64,000 nt of DNA from Xiphophorus maculatus (taxonomy: Eukaryota > Chordata > Actinopteri > Cyprinodontiformes > Poeciliidae): positions 21,386,968 to 21,450,967 of the forward strand of contig NC_036456.1 of assembly GCF_002775205.1 (NCBI RefSeq). The letters run 5' to 3'. Made by a program: the position numbers and the translations under genes. This document shows, one piece after another, positions 43,019 to 54,066 of the stretch. Position 1 is the stretch's first letter, and the number at the start of each line of letters is the position of its first letter. Below the pieces are notes generated by a model, which did no database searches, was not told the DNA's origin, and was given only the letters and a program-made list of their open reading frames with translations.

Positions 43019-43178
43019 ACACACATGCAGCACATGGATACATGTCTGTGAAAATAGACAACAATAATTTATATAAACTAATATTTGTCTGATATCCTAA
43101 TTAATGTTCATATAATAAACCATGAAGGTTTTTTCTGTTATTCACTTTGTCTTCCTGAACATCTCTTTCCAGCAGCTC

Positions 43179-43193
43179 CCACCAGGGGGCGCC
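43179..43193 (+). promoter_or_regulatory. CTCF-like motif upstream of gene B
   Basis: CCACCAGGGGGCGCC matches the vertebrate CTCF core consensus at essentially every position. It lies about 620 bases upstream of the gene B start codon. Binding itself is not shown by sequence. Confidence 0.6.
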
Positions 43194-43266
43194 ACAGCAG
43201 ATCCTCTTTCTCCATCTTCTGTCCTCCTTTATCTCCTCTCTCTCTACATCAGGGGGTCCAAAGTGG

Positions 43267-43320
43267 GTTCTGGAGGTTCTGGAGGTTCTGGAGGTTCTGG
43301 AGGTTCTGGAGGTTCTGGAG
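43267..43320. repeat. 9-bp tandem repeat
   Basis: Six uninterrupted copies of GTTCTGGAG. The 60-70 codon ORFs here are produced by the repeat and are not believed to be genes. Confidence 0.9.
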
Positions 43321-43746
43321 GTCCGGCATCCTGCATGTTTTAGTCTCTCCCTGGTTTAACTCACCTGGATCCAACGATGATCATTAGAGGCCTAAGATGA
43401 ACTTTGACCTGCTGAAAGGTTGTTGGTACCAGCAGGGAGGGAACCAGAACCTGCAGGATGCCGGGCCTCCAGGACCCACTTTGGGCTCCACTGATCTACA
43501 TCAGGAACCTTCTCTGGTTTCCTCTGTCCCTCCTCTACAACATCTCCATGTTCAACATCCTTCGTCCAATTGTACTAATGTAGTGAATCATTTATGTCAG
43601 ATATTTGGACACATTTCCATTTAGTATTGAATATAAACAATAGTAAACACTGTCCTGCTTTTCATTGCTGTTATTAAGGTGGTTCCTGAGTGAAATGTGA
43701 GTTTCATCCTGTGAAGGTTTGTCTGCTGCTCTGATCCCTTGATGTG

Positions 43747-43815
43747 GAGGAAGGAGGCGGGTTCAGCTCAGTAACAGCAGCTGAACTGAAGCTGAACTGA
43801 TCAGTCAGAGCTACG
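43747..43815 (+). promoter_or_regulatory. Conserved proximal promoter of gene B
   Basis: GGAGGAAGGAGGCGGGTTCAG (ETS-like GGAAG core next to a GC box) lies 50 bases before the start codon. CAGTCAGAGCTACG leads directly into the ATG. The same two blocks precede the gene C start at nearly the same spacing, so they are probably promoter and 5' UTR elements. Confidence 0.5.
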
Positions 43816-45510
43816 ATGAGACCAACATCTCTACCAGCTTCACTCTGTAAGTACAAACACTTTATGATCCGTTTGGGTCAAACTGCTGCTGGCTTTCATG
43901 ATTCTCAGGGTTTTATTTTGAGTTTAGAGTCAAAATTTAAAAGGAAGGCGTGTGCTGTGGTGGCGCAGGGGGTTAGCACGCCCCACGTTTGGAGGCCTTA
44001 GTCCTCGAGGCGGACGGCGTGGGTTCGATTCCCGGTCCCGACGACCTTTGCTGCATGTCTTCCTCACCCTCCTTCCTGTCTGCCTACTGTGGAAAAAATA
44101 CGAGCCACTAGCGCCGCAAAAACTCTTCGGAGAAAAAAATGGAAAAAATAAAATTTTAAAGGAAATCAGAGGTTTTTAAATTTATAATTATTCTCATTGT
44201 CTCCCAAGCTAGTCACATTTTACAGAGTTTACTCACAGATCAGTTTTTGATCTAAATATTATTTTTTTCTTTAGTTCTGGCCTCATTGCTGAGCTCTACT
44301 GGGGTCAAAGGTTGGTAAAAATCTCTTGTAAACTTTTTTTACATTTTCAAATGTTATTTAAAAATGTATTAATTTCAGATGTTTTGTTTCTGCAACTGAA
44401 ATCATAATTAATTATGTCATTTTGTCTCTTCAGCTGATCTGACTGTGAGTCCCAGCAGATCTCAGTTCTTTGAATATGAATCAGTGACTCTGATCTGTGA
44501 GGATGGATGGACTGTGAGGAGAAACACAACCAAAGGAACCAGGACTGAGTGTAAAGATGGATGGGGAGAAGCTGATGGTTCTACCTGTAACATGACCTTC
44601 ATGCACCCATCAGATACTGGTCTGTACTGGTGTGAGTCCATGTCTGGATCCTCCAGCAGCAGCAGCAGCATCCAGCTCTCTGTCTCTGGTAAGATCAGAC
44701 TGTGGAGTTAGTGTTGCTGAAGCTGTGTGGAAATGGATGAAATGCTGTAGTTTGTCTCTGTGTTGAGGTGGATCAGTGATCCTGCAGAGTCCTGTCCTCC
44801 CTGTGATGGAGGGAGATGACGTCACTCTGAGCTGCAGAGCAAAGAATCCAACCCACAACCTCCCAGCTGCTTTCTATAAAGATGGCTCCTTCATTGGTGA
44901 TGGACCATCAGGTCACATGACCCTCCTCCATGTTTCCAGCTCTGATGAAGGCCTCTATAAATGTAATGTCAAAGGTCATGGAGAGTCTCCATCCAGCAGG
45001 ATCTCTGTCAAAGGTCAGAGGTCAGGAGGGTTAAATAAATCCTGAACTTTAAGTTTTAACGTGAATTTATAACTTATTAAATCTTTATTTCAGAGAAACC
45101 ATCAACCAGATCATCTTCATCTTCCTCCCAGTTTCTCCTCTCTGGTCTCTCGTCTCTATCAGCTGGTGTTGTTCTGGTTCTACTGGTTCTACTGGTTCTA
45201 CTGGTCAAACGTCACATTAACAGGAAATCTAAAGGTGAGATCAACATGATGCCTGCAGATGTTAACTCTAAATTATTTTAGGTCTGAGTTTTTATAAGTT
45301 TTTATATTTTCATTTCAGTTTTTATATTTGCAAAAGTTTATTTTTCAACTGGAGCAAAAATAATTTATAAATAATTAATTTTCAGGTAATCAGGAAGTTG
45401 AAGAGAAAAGATTAAATCACACTGATGTTAAAATATCAATCAAATCAAATAAAGATAAAAATATTAGATTTTTAATCTTTTGGTTCATCTGGAAAAAACT
45501 AAAGAATTGA
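43816..45510 (+). CDS. Gene B: Fc-receptor-like membrane protein, two Ig domains
   Basis: Exons, all phase 1: 43816-43846 (start ATG), 44275-44310 (36-bp signal mini-exon), 44434-44688 (Ig D1), 44768-45013 (Ig D2), 45094-45234 (Ser-rich stalk and transmembrane), 45386-45510 (candidate last exon, stop TGA). Length is 834 nt, 277 aa. Signal peptide [19 protein letters not shown]1 keeps LICED, TEC, STC and DTGLYWC but lacks five residues present in A. D2 has TLSC and DEGLYKC. The membrane helix [13 protein letters not shown] is coded by a GGTTCTACT-type 9-bp repeat. No tyrosine motif is seen in this tail. Candidate alternative last exons lie at 48202 and 50193. AATAAA occurs at 45594. Protein role inferred: leukocyte surface receptor of the FCRL family. 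Confidence 0.78.
43947..44152 (+). mobile_element. tRNA-derived SINE in gene B intron 1
   Basis: It has an A box (TGGCGCAGGGGGTTAGCACG) and a B box (GGGTTCGATTCCCGG) with tRNA-like spacing, then a unique body and an A-rich tail. It is flanked by near-identical 12-mers, ATTTAAAAGGAA (43935-43946) and ATTTTAAAGGAA (44153-44164), which read as the target duplication. Confidence 0.85.
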
Positions 45511-47645
45511 AGTTTGCTGAGTTTTTCTATTAGTCAGAAAAAGTTTATTAATCAATTAAATGTTCAAATATGTTTGTGCAAAAACTCAAGACAAATAAAA
45601 GTTGATAGTTTTCCAATTTTAAATATTTTAATCACAAGAAAATATGTCACTATTATGAATTAATCAGTTATATTAATATATCAATAAACCTTTTAATCAC
45701 CTAAATACTATAAATTATTGAACTATGGATCAAAATGAAATTCCTGTTTCTAATGTGTTTTTATGTTGTCAGATGTTTTTTATTTTTCTCTCTTTATTTC
45801 TAATATAAAATGATCAAAAGTTTGTGATAGAAACTGAATGAAATATGAATTATTCCAGTTAGTCTGTAAATGTTTGGTTGTTTATTTCAGCAGGTTAAAG
45901 TTAAAGTTTGTCTCTCTGTATTGATGCTTTGCAGCAGTTTGTGGTTTTTCTGCTAACTGGCGCTAACAGACTCTGAGGTCGTCCAGCTTCCTGTTTCAGC
46001 CTCAGGTTGCCATGGCAACGCTGCGACCCAACAAGTTCACTGCAGGAACGACTAACAGTCACTAAAATACAGTTTAACATCATGTTGAATTAGTTTCTTC
46101 ATATTAGTGTCGTCTGAAACACATTAATCTGATTTTATTCACATCAGAGATGAAACTCATCAAACTCCTGGTTTGTTTTAATGAAGAAAATGATTCTGGT
46201 TGGACAAACTGGGACCAGAAACCAGTTACTATCTACTGGAGGAATTCAGATTTTAATTTAATCAGACGTGTTCAACTTTATTATGAAATGCAGAAATTTA
46301 AATGAGAATCAAGTGAAGTTTTATTTTAGGAAGAAAATCAAATAGTGTAAAAATACCTCAATGTGAAAAACAAGCTGCATATTTTCACAGATTTTAGTTT
46401 TAAAATAAATTGTTTACAAAAGTTTTGTGAAAAAGAAAATGTGAAATGTGTAGAAAAATCTAACCAGATTAAAGGAGCCAAGAGTTTAATAAAACTAGAC
46501 AGAGATCTGAGCAAACACACAGGATGAGTTTATACTGACTTTAAAATAATCAGATTTATTTTTTATTCTTTTAAATATCCAGATTATCGCTTCATATCTG
46601 AGTTTTTCAGTTTGAGCTCCTGAATCTAAATGCAGGAAATGTTCAGTTTCTCATCAGTAAATGTAAAATAAACAGAGTCTGAATCTTTTTAATCACTGAG
46701 TTCATTTAGTGACTTTGACCAGTTGATCCTGGTTTATCCTCTGCAGTTTAGTGGTTTATAAATGATCAGGCTGTTTCTCAGAAACATGTGCAGCTTGTTT
46801 AGCTGCCAGCAGCAGGCTGAGCGTCAGGCTGCGGTTTGGTCTCTAGCTGTCGACTCAAACCTGACAAACTGTTTGCTTCTCACTGTGATGTGGAAACGTC
46901 TCAGTGGGTGAATGAAGGTGAGAAGCTTTTTGGTTTCTGCTGCTGGTAGAGACCAGAAAACGTTTCCTGATGAAGCCAAACTGCTATAATGCTGCAGTTC
47001 AACTCAATTATTACAATATTCAGTAAAATGTTTCTTACCAGTCGCCTCAGAAAGTGAAACTCATATTAATTTATAATGAATAGGTCGGTGTATCTCCATA
47101 CATTTTATTTCTTGTCATCATTCTCTCAGCTCCTCTGTGTTTCTGTCCAGGTTTTCCTGCATTACTCTTAATGACCACTGGGGGCAGAATGAGCTGGTGT
47201 AGAAAACAATGGCTGAATATTGTCTGTAAAGATCTCAGTGGATCAGTGGATTCTCCAACATTCACCATGTTCAGTCATTAAAGCTGCAGTTCAGAGGAAA
47301 CTTTGGTCTGAAAATGTGAAGAATCATCTTAGAGGTTCCTGATCTCTGCTGCTTTCAGATCCTCCCTCAGTTCAGCCTGATGAGAAATCAACGAGTTTTA
47401 GTTTCCTGCAGCATCAGATTATGTCAGGAAGAAACAGAGTAAATGAAACTCATAAAATTATTCACTGAAAACCAAAAGTTTAACTTTAAAATCAGAGGTT
47501 GAGGCTCAAATACAAGAAAACATTCAACAATATCAACAAGATCAACATTTTCTCTGTGGTTCTTCACTGGACAAACATCCATGAAAACATCCAGAGTTCC
47601 TCCTGACAGCAACTTAGAGAATCAGATTAATGGAACATTGATATC
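45511..47645. other. 3' flank of gene B, no clear element
   Basis: AT-rich. A segment near 45930-46020 (TTTCTGCTAACTGGCGCTAACAG and on) resembles the gene A intron near 9430-9480, suggesting that paralogous flanks were duplicated with the genes. ACCACTGGGGGCAG at 47175 is a weak CTCF-like word. Confidence 0.45.
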
Positions 47646-47942
47646 TGATGGGAGAATCCAGATTAGCCAGAGAGAATCCAGATTAGCCAGAGAGAATCCA
47701 GATTAGCCAGAGAGAATCCAGATTAGCCAGAGAGAATCCAGATTATCTAGAGAGAATCCAGATTAGCTAGAGAGAATCCAGATTATCCAGAGAGAATCCA
47801 GATTAGCCAGAGAGAATCCAGATTAGCCAGAGAGAATCCAGATTAGCCAGAGAGAATCCAGATTATCTAGAGAGAATCCAGATTAGCCAGAGAATCCAGA
47901 TTAGCCAGAGAGAATCCAGATTAGCCAGATAGAATCCAGATT
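47645..47942. repeat. 20-bp minisatellite
   Basis: About 14-15 copies of AGAGAGAATCCAGATTAGCC, with the variants TTATCT and TTAGCT for TTAGCC and one copy shortened by 2 bp. Confidence 0.95.
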
Positions 47943-48201
47943 TCCTCAGCAGAACATGGAGACAGAAACATCTGATCAGATCCATAATTACTACAATATT
48001 TATGGAATAATTAAATTTCTACTGACAGGAAGTTTTAACAATGAGTCATTTTATAGTTCAACATCTGTTACCAGCAACAACAGTTAGCTTCAGGCTAGTC
48101 AGTTAGCATTAGCTATGCTAACAGCAGTGCTGCTAAAGAGGCTAGCTTAGCTGCAGCTTAATGATTGAGCTTCAGTGATTGGATGTTTTCTTCTTCTGCA
48201 G

Positions 48202-48269
48202 CTCTGAGGCGGCGCTGCTTCACTACTGTTCTGTACGCCACCATGACAGAAGAAGAAGAAAAACTTTGA
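48202..48269 (+). other. Candidate alternative last exon of gene B
   Basis: After a good acceptor (TTCTTCTTCTGCAG) an in-phase stretch encodes a basic segment, then VLYATM, then an acidic end and a stop. The entry phase is right for gene B. VLYATM resembles, but does not strictly fit, an ITIM. AATAAA at 48368 would serve as polyadenylation signal. This is a prediction only. Confidence 0.3.
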
Positions 48270-48681
48270 TGCTGAAACTCCTGGAGACAGAAAATGTTGT
48301 TGATGTGAAACTGGACCCACTGACAACAGGAAGAAAACATCAGTTCTGTTACTCAGAGAGTTTCTTTAATAAACTGGAAACATTAGAAAGTTGTTCATTC
48401 AGAACAATCTGATTTATGATTCTTACAATAAATTAATGCAGGAGAATAAAATAAACTCCAGAAAAATGTTCACCTGTCCATCTGAATATGTTTGAGTTTT
48501 TTCTCTGTAAGCCTCATGAATGTATTTAATGTTTCATTCTCAGTTTTCAGTCTCATGTTTTCAGAAACTGTTTTTATTTGAAATGTCTGAATGTTAAAAC
48601 CTCAGCAGCTCCATTGTTTCTCTGCAGCTTCAGCCTGTTGAACCTGCAGCTCTGCAGCTTGTTGCTAACAAACATGATGAT

Positions 48682-48683
48682 CC

Positions 48684-48744
<61 letters not shown>

Positions 48745-48847
48745 GCCTGCCTGCCTGCCTGTCTGTCTGCCTGCCTGCCTGTCTGTCTGTCTGTCTGTCT
48801 GCCTGTCTGCCTGCCTGTCTGTCTGTCTGCCTGCCTGCCTGCCTGCC

Positions 48848-48880
<33 letters not shown>

Positions 48881-48915
48881 GCCTGTCTGTCTGTCTGTCT
48901 GTCTGCCTGCCTGCC

Positions 48916-48972
<57 letters not shown>

Positions 48973-48979
48973 GTCTGTG
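48682..48979. repeat. (CTGT/CTGC)n tetranucleotide array
   Basis: Nearly 300 bases of CTGT units with runs of CTGC, ending in CTCT units. The 144-codon ORF across it (all Cys/Leu/Ser/Val) is an artefact of the repeat. Confidence 0.97.
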
Positions 48980-50192
48980 GTTCAGCAGTGGAAACTTATT
49001 TACTGCGTGTGAAGAAAACTAAACTAAAACCTCAGAATAAATTTGTTCAAACTGCAGAAAATCCCTCAGTGTGTTAAACCAAAGCAGAACCTTCAGGTTG
49101 TTTCTGTTATTTTGTCTAAAAATATCTTTGAAATAAAATAACTCAAATGATCCAGAAGTTTTTCTCCTTTTTTATCATCTTTATTCATAAAATCAAAGTT
49201 TAAAATTATTCTCATGATTTTAACTTTATTCTGAAAAGCAAAGGAAACAAAAACCCAGATGATTTCCTGGTTCAGTTTAAACTGATTGAAGCTGAAAGTT
49301 TTGCTGTAACTCTCATGTTGTTTAATTTCTGTCTGATTTACATAAAACCCATAAATTGATGATGAATCATTGATATCTGACCAGTCCCAGTGGGTCTGGA
49401 CTCCAGTTCTCCCAGTGACTCTGCCTGGATCAGACTGGAGGATTTGACTGGTTTAGATCCAGTTGGTTTCCTCTGAGCTCCAGCTGCAGCTTTAAGAGTC
49501 CTTCATGTTTTCACCATCAACCATCAGTGAGTTAAAGGCATCATGTCTGATCAACCAGAGGATCAATAATCCATCAATAAACCTGCTGCTTGATGGGATT
49601 GAAATAAACAAAGTATTATCTTTATTTTATTTAATGTGTTTAATTCTTCCACAATCAGCCAGATTATAACAAAAAGCTCAGAAACAAACAGAAACTATTG
49701 GAGAGTCATGGTGTGCGCCCTGCTGGCTGACTCTGGTACTGCAGCTGGAAACATTCTCAGTTTCTCATAAAGAATCTTAACTTTTTATTTTTCTCCACAG
49801 TTTTAATAGAGATGGTAGCAAATGACAGCAAAGGAAAAATATCACTTTTCTGAAAAACAAAAAAAATGAGTAAAACTAAAGTAGTTTCAGTGAAACTAAG
49901 AGGTTTTCCATCAACTGCAGCCTGAACAGAGAAGGATAAAACCTGAAGAGGAAGCAGATCAGTTTGTTCTAGTGGATCAGATCTGTAGTCTTTCACAGGG
50001 AAACCTCCAATCCAGAACCAAGAACAATCTGCTGACAGAAGATCTTGGGATTTCCTGCTTTGCTCTTCTTCTTCTTCTTCTTCTCCACGTCGGGATGATT
50101 GTGTCTCTCAGGCCTCCAGCCAGCAGGACAAACGTCTCTGTGTTTGTCAGTGAGCTGGAAGACGTGCAGCAGACGCTTCTTCATCATTTCAG
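48980..50192. other. Intergenic, no clear feature
   Basis: AT-rich, with a CTT run at about 50068-50084. No gene was recognised. Confidence 0.35.
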
Positions 50193-50254
50193 GTGATGAT
50201 GATGATTTGGCTCCTGAGATCTACGGCTTGCTGAAGGCAAGAGGAAGAATCTAA
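50193..50254 (+). other. Candidate receptor-tail exon
   Basis: After the acceptor TTCATCATTTCAG, a phase-1 stretch encodes four Asp, LAPEIYGLL and a short basic end before TAA. EIYGLL is a YxxL motif in an acidic context, as in receptor tails. It could be an orphan or alternative last exon of gene B. Chance is not excluded. Confidence 0.25.
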
Positions 50255-50875
50255 CTTCTGCAGCAGAACTTCAGCAGATTTTCTCAGTGAGGAGGAGATG
50301 ATGTGGCTCTGAAACAGATTCAGGATCAAATTAACATATTTTACTTTAATAAAACTCGTTTTGTATCAACATGCAGTAAATCATAAAAGCAGCAGTTCCT
50401 TCACCTGTTTCTGTTTTCTCTGATTATTGTTCTGTTCTGACAGCTGAATAAATCACAGCTGAGTCGCTCTCTGAAAATCACAATGCAGAAAATGAATCAC
50501 CACAGACAGAATGTAGGAAAAACCAGCATGATGTTCATGAACCGGAGGAAGAAGATTCATCAGAAAACTGCAGCTTTGTTCCCTTTATGTCATTCTGAGG
50601 TGAAATTAATCTGATTTTATCAACATTCAGTGACACATGAGAAACTTTCTACATCCTCCAGTCAGAACAACCATCATAAATAAAAATATTCATGGTGTCA
50701 AAGTTCATATTATGTTGTTACAGAGAAAGTTCATCAGTTTCAGTCACATCATCATCATCATCATCATGATGAAGCTCACAGTTATTCACCAAATCACATC
50801 AAATCAAATCATCTTCATTAAAATGCATCTCCAGAGTCTGAGAGGGAAAATGACGTCATTCAGAGAAAACATCAC
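50255..50875. other. Intergenic, no feature seen
   Basis: Contains a short (CAT)n run at 50748-50767. Nothing else is recognisable. Confidence 0.35.
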
Positions 50876-50876
50876 A

Positions 50877-51617
50877 TCTATTAGTTATCTATTAGTTATC
50901 TATTAGTTATTGATTAGTTATCTATTAGTTATCTATTGTTATCTATTAGTTATCTATTAGTTATCTATTAGTTATTGATTAGTTATCTATTAGTTATCTA
51001 TTGTTATCTATTAGTTATCTATTAGTTTATTAGTTATCTATTAGTTATCTATTAGTTATCTATTAGTTATCTATTAGTTTATTAGTTATCTATTAGTTAT
51101 CTATTAGTTATCTATTAGTTTATTAGTTATCTATTAGTTTATTAGTTATCTATTAGTTTATTAGTTATCTATTAGTTATCTATTAGTTTATTAGTTATCT
51201 ATTAGTTTATTCGTTATCTATTAGTTATCTATTAGTTATCTATTAGTTTATTAGTTATCTATTAGTTTATTAGTTATCTATTAGTTATCTATTAGTTATC
51301 TATCAGTTATCTATTAGTTTATTAGTTATCTATTAGTTTATTAGTTATCTATTAGTTTATCAGTTATCTATTAGTTTATTAGTTATCTATTAGTTTATTA
51401 GTTATCTATTAGTTTATTAGTTATCTATTAGTTATCTATTAGTTTATTAGTTATCTATTAGTTTATTCGTTATCTATTAGTTATCTATTAGTTATCTATC
51501 AGTTATCTATTAGTTTATTAGTTATCTATTAGTTTATTAGTTATCTATTAGTTTATCAGTTATCTATTAGTTTATCAGTTATCTATTAGTTGATCAGTTA
51601 TCTATTAGTTGATCAGT
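50877..51617. repeat. TATTAGTTATC minisatellite, 740 bp
   Basis: It alternates units of TATTAGTTATC and TATTAGTTTATTAGTTATC, with rare TCAG, TTCG and TTGATC variants, forming a higher-order pattern (see findings). Almost pure A/T with TAG and TAA in several frames, so non-coding. Confidence 0.95.
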
Positions 51618-51619
51618 TT

Positions 51620-53370
51620 CTGGAATTTTCTTTTTCAGTTTCTAGAGTTGTGTATCTCAGGGTAGCAGCTCGTTGGATTATTTCTCTTACTTTCAGTTTC
51701 ATTTTTTATTTTTGAATCTTTCATTTCTGTGTTTCTGGCAGGAAATTAGTTTTTTTGGACAGCTGGTCCTTCTGGGTCGGATGATGAGCAGCTGGATTTA
51801 TTTTTAGAAATACTTTTTATACTTTGCTCAACTTTAGTAACTCTTTGAAGAATCTTGAGTTAATATGAGTTACAGCAGCATTTAGTTTTCCACAAAGTAT
51901 TGAGAATAGAATCAGGCTGCAGCTTTAATCTGAGAGTCAGACATCCTGTCTACTTCCTAGACTAGGATTAAAACTTTCCTTTACAATAAAACTGATAACC
52001 TGAACCAGTCAGACTGAGTTTTATCTGTAGATCTGCTGCTGGAGGACAAACTGACCACTTCTTTTTCTATTCTCTCTGTCCAGAAGAGCCTGATTGTTGT
52101 CATTATTATGAGTTGTAATCCAGGTATTTGTAGATTCAGTAAGTGCATAAAGTGGCAGCCAGAGCTGAGAGAGTTCAGGTTTTACGGCGCGATGCAGTGG
52201 AGCTGAACCCAAACATCACATCCATCTGATTTCCTCAGGCTGCAGCTCAACATGGAGGCTGTACCTGTTGTGTCTGACTTGTGCTGCATATGTTTGATGA
52301 ATATTTCTCCATAACTGCTGTCTTGTTGTCTCACTGTTGAGTCGACTGCAGCTGAATCTCTGTCTGTGAAATAAAAACACAGAACAAACGAGATGCTCAC
52401 ATTCAGTCAGAGCAAAACTCTCAGATCAGTCAGGATTTAAAAAACATGTGAAAATATTAAAGCAACATCTGAAGACATCAAACTGGAAGATGAAGGTCAG
52501 AGAAAAATAAGACTTTTAATGGACAAAGTCCCCAAATTAGTGATAAAGTTGCTTAAGTCAACATTTCATCTTAGTGCTGAAATGATTTGAGAGGAAAAAT
52601 GTGAAGGAACCTGATCCAGTTTTATTGGGTCATTCAGGAGAAACAGGAACAAAATCACAACAAACCTGATGATGAACCAAGTCAGACGGCTTAAAGGGAA
52701 ATTCTGCCAAATATCTGGTGAACGTATCAAACGCTGAAATGTGAAGATAGTTAACTAATGAAAAACATTTTCTTCATTATTCTGGATTTAATCAAATGAA
52801 ATGACTGCAGAAAGTGAAGCTGGTTCTTTTCTCATCAACCTCTCAGTTAGTCTGGTTTAAGTAATCCTGAGTTTTCTGGATCTGGCTGCTGGAGGACAAA
52901 CTGAGCTCCTCTCTCTGACGCTTTTTCCTACTACTCTCCAGTTAGAGATTATAATTTTACTAAAGCTACATTAAATCAGACACAATGTTTGGATTTTTCT
53001 TACTGGAAACCAGTTTTAGCAGCAAACACAAAGTTACAGTTAAAACACTCCTAAGATTAGATAAATATTGCAAACACAGCAACATTATGACATATTCATG
53101 GTAAATAGCTATTATTGTCAATAAGAGTTTGTTCTTAATAACTCAGCCAGTTAAAGAAAAGTTAAATAAATTCAATAAACAGAAAGTGCTGCCCTGCTGC
53201 TTTCATTGTTCATTAAGGAGGAAATAATATTGTATAAAAACATTTATGCAACAATCATTTTAAAACTCAACTTAAAATACATGAAGCTTCTGACAACATT
53301 TCCTGTTTCATTGTTTGTGGTTCAACAGGAAACCACAGAGATCCACTTCACTTCATTTTCCACTGAGGCA
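51620..53370. other. Intergenic, no gene recognised
   Basis: Two stretches, near 52025 and 52880, share CTGCTGGAGGACAAACTGA and a following pyrimidine-rich segment, and may be paralogous intron pieces. No exon could be supported. Confidence 0.35.
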
Positions 53371-53375
53371 AAAAG

Positions 53376-53980
53376 CATCAGAACCGAGCCCAACAGAACC
53401 GAGTCCATCAGAACCCAGCCCATCAGAACTGAGCTCATCAGAACCGAGTCCATCAGAACCGAGTCCATCAGAACCCAGCCCATCAGAACCCAGCCCATCA
53501 GAACCGAGCTCATCAGAACCGAGTCCATCAGAACCGAGTCCATCAGAACCCAGCCCATCAGAACCGAGTCCATCAGAACCGAGTCCATCAGAACCGAGCC
53601 CATCAGAACCGAGCCCATCAGAACCGAGCACATCAGAACCGAGCCCTTCAGAACCGAGCCCATCAGAACCGAGCCCATCAGAACCGAGCTCATCAGAACC
53701 GAGCCCATCAGAACCGAGCTCATCAGAACCGAGCCCATCAGAACTGAGCTCATCAGAACCGAGCACATCAGAACCGAGCCCATCAGAACTGAGCCCATCA
53801 GAACCGAGCCCATCAGAACCGAGCTCATCAGAACAGAGCCCATCAGAACCGAGCTCATCAGAACCGAGCCCATCAGAACCGAGCTCATCAGAACCGAGCC
53901 CATCAGAACCCAGCCCATCAGAACAGAGCCCATCAGAACCGAGTCCATCAGAACCGAGTCCATCAGAACCGAGTCCATCA
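53376..53980. repeat. 15-bp minisatellite, about 40 copies
   Basis: Units of GAGCCCATCAGAACC with changes mainly at two positions (GAGTCC, GAGCTC, GAGCAC, CAGCCC). Because 15 is a multiple of three and no unit has a stop in most frames, long ORFs appear in at least two frames on each strand. It lies downstream of gene C on that gene's strand. Confidence 0.97.
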
Positions 53981-54066
53981 ATAAACAGAAACAACTTTAA
54001 ACTCATTTAAATAATGACCTGGTTTTAAACTGTGTGACTGAACTGCAGTGACTGTTTCTGCCTGTG

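Noticed and set aside
48578..49012. 144-codon ORF over the CTGT/CTGC array
   Set aside because: The protein is only Cys, Leu, Ser, Val, Pro and Ala in repeat order. It is a product of a simple tetranucleotide repeat.
53206..54010. Long ORFs in several frames over the 15-bp minisatellite
   Set aside because: A stop-free unit whose length is a multiple of three opens several frames by itself. There is no recognisable domain and no supported splice structure.
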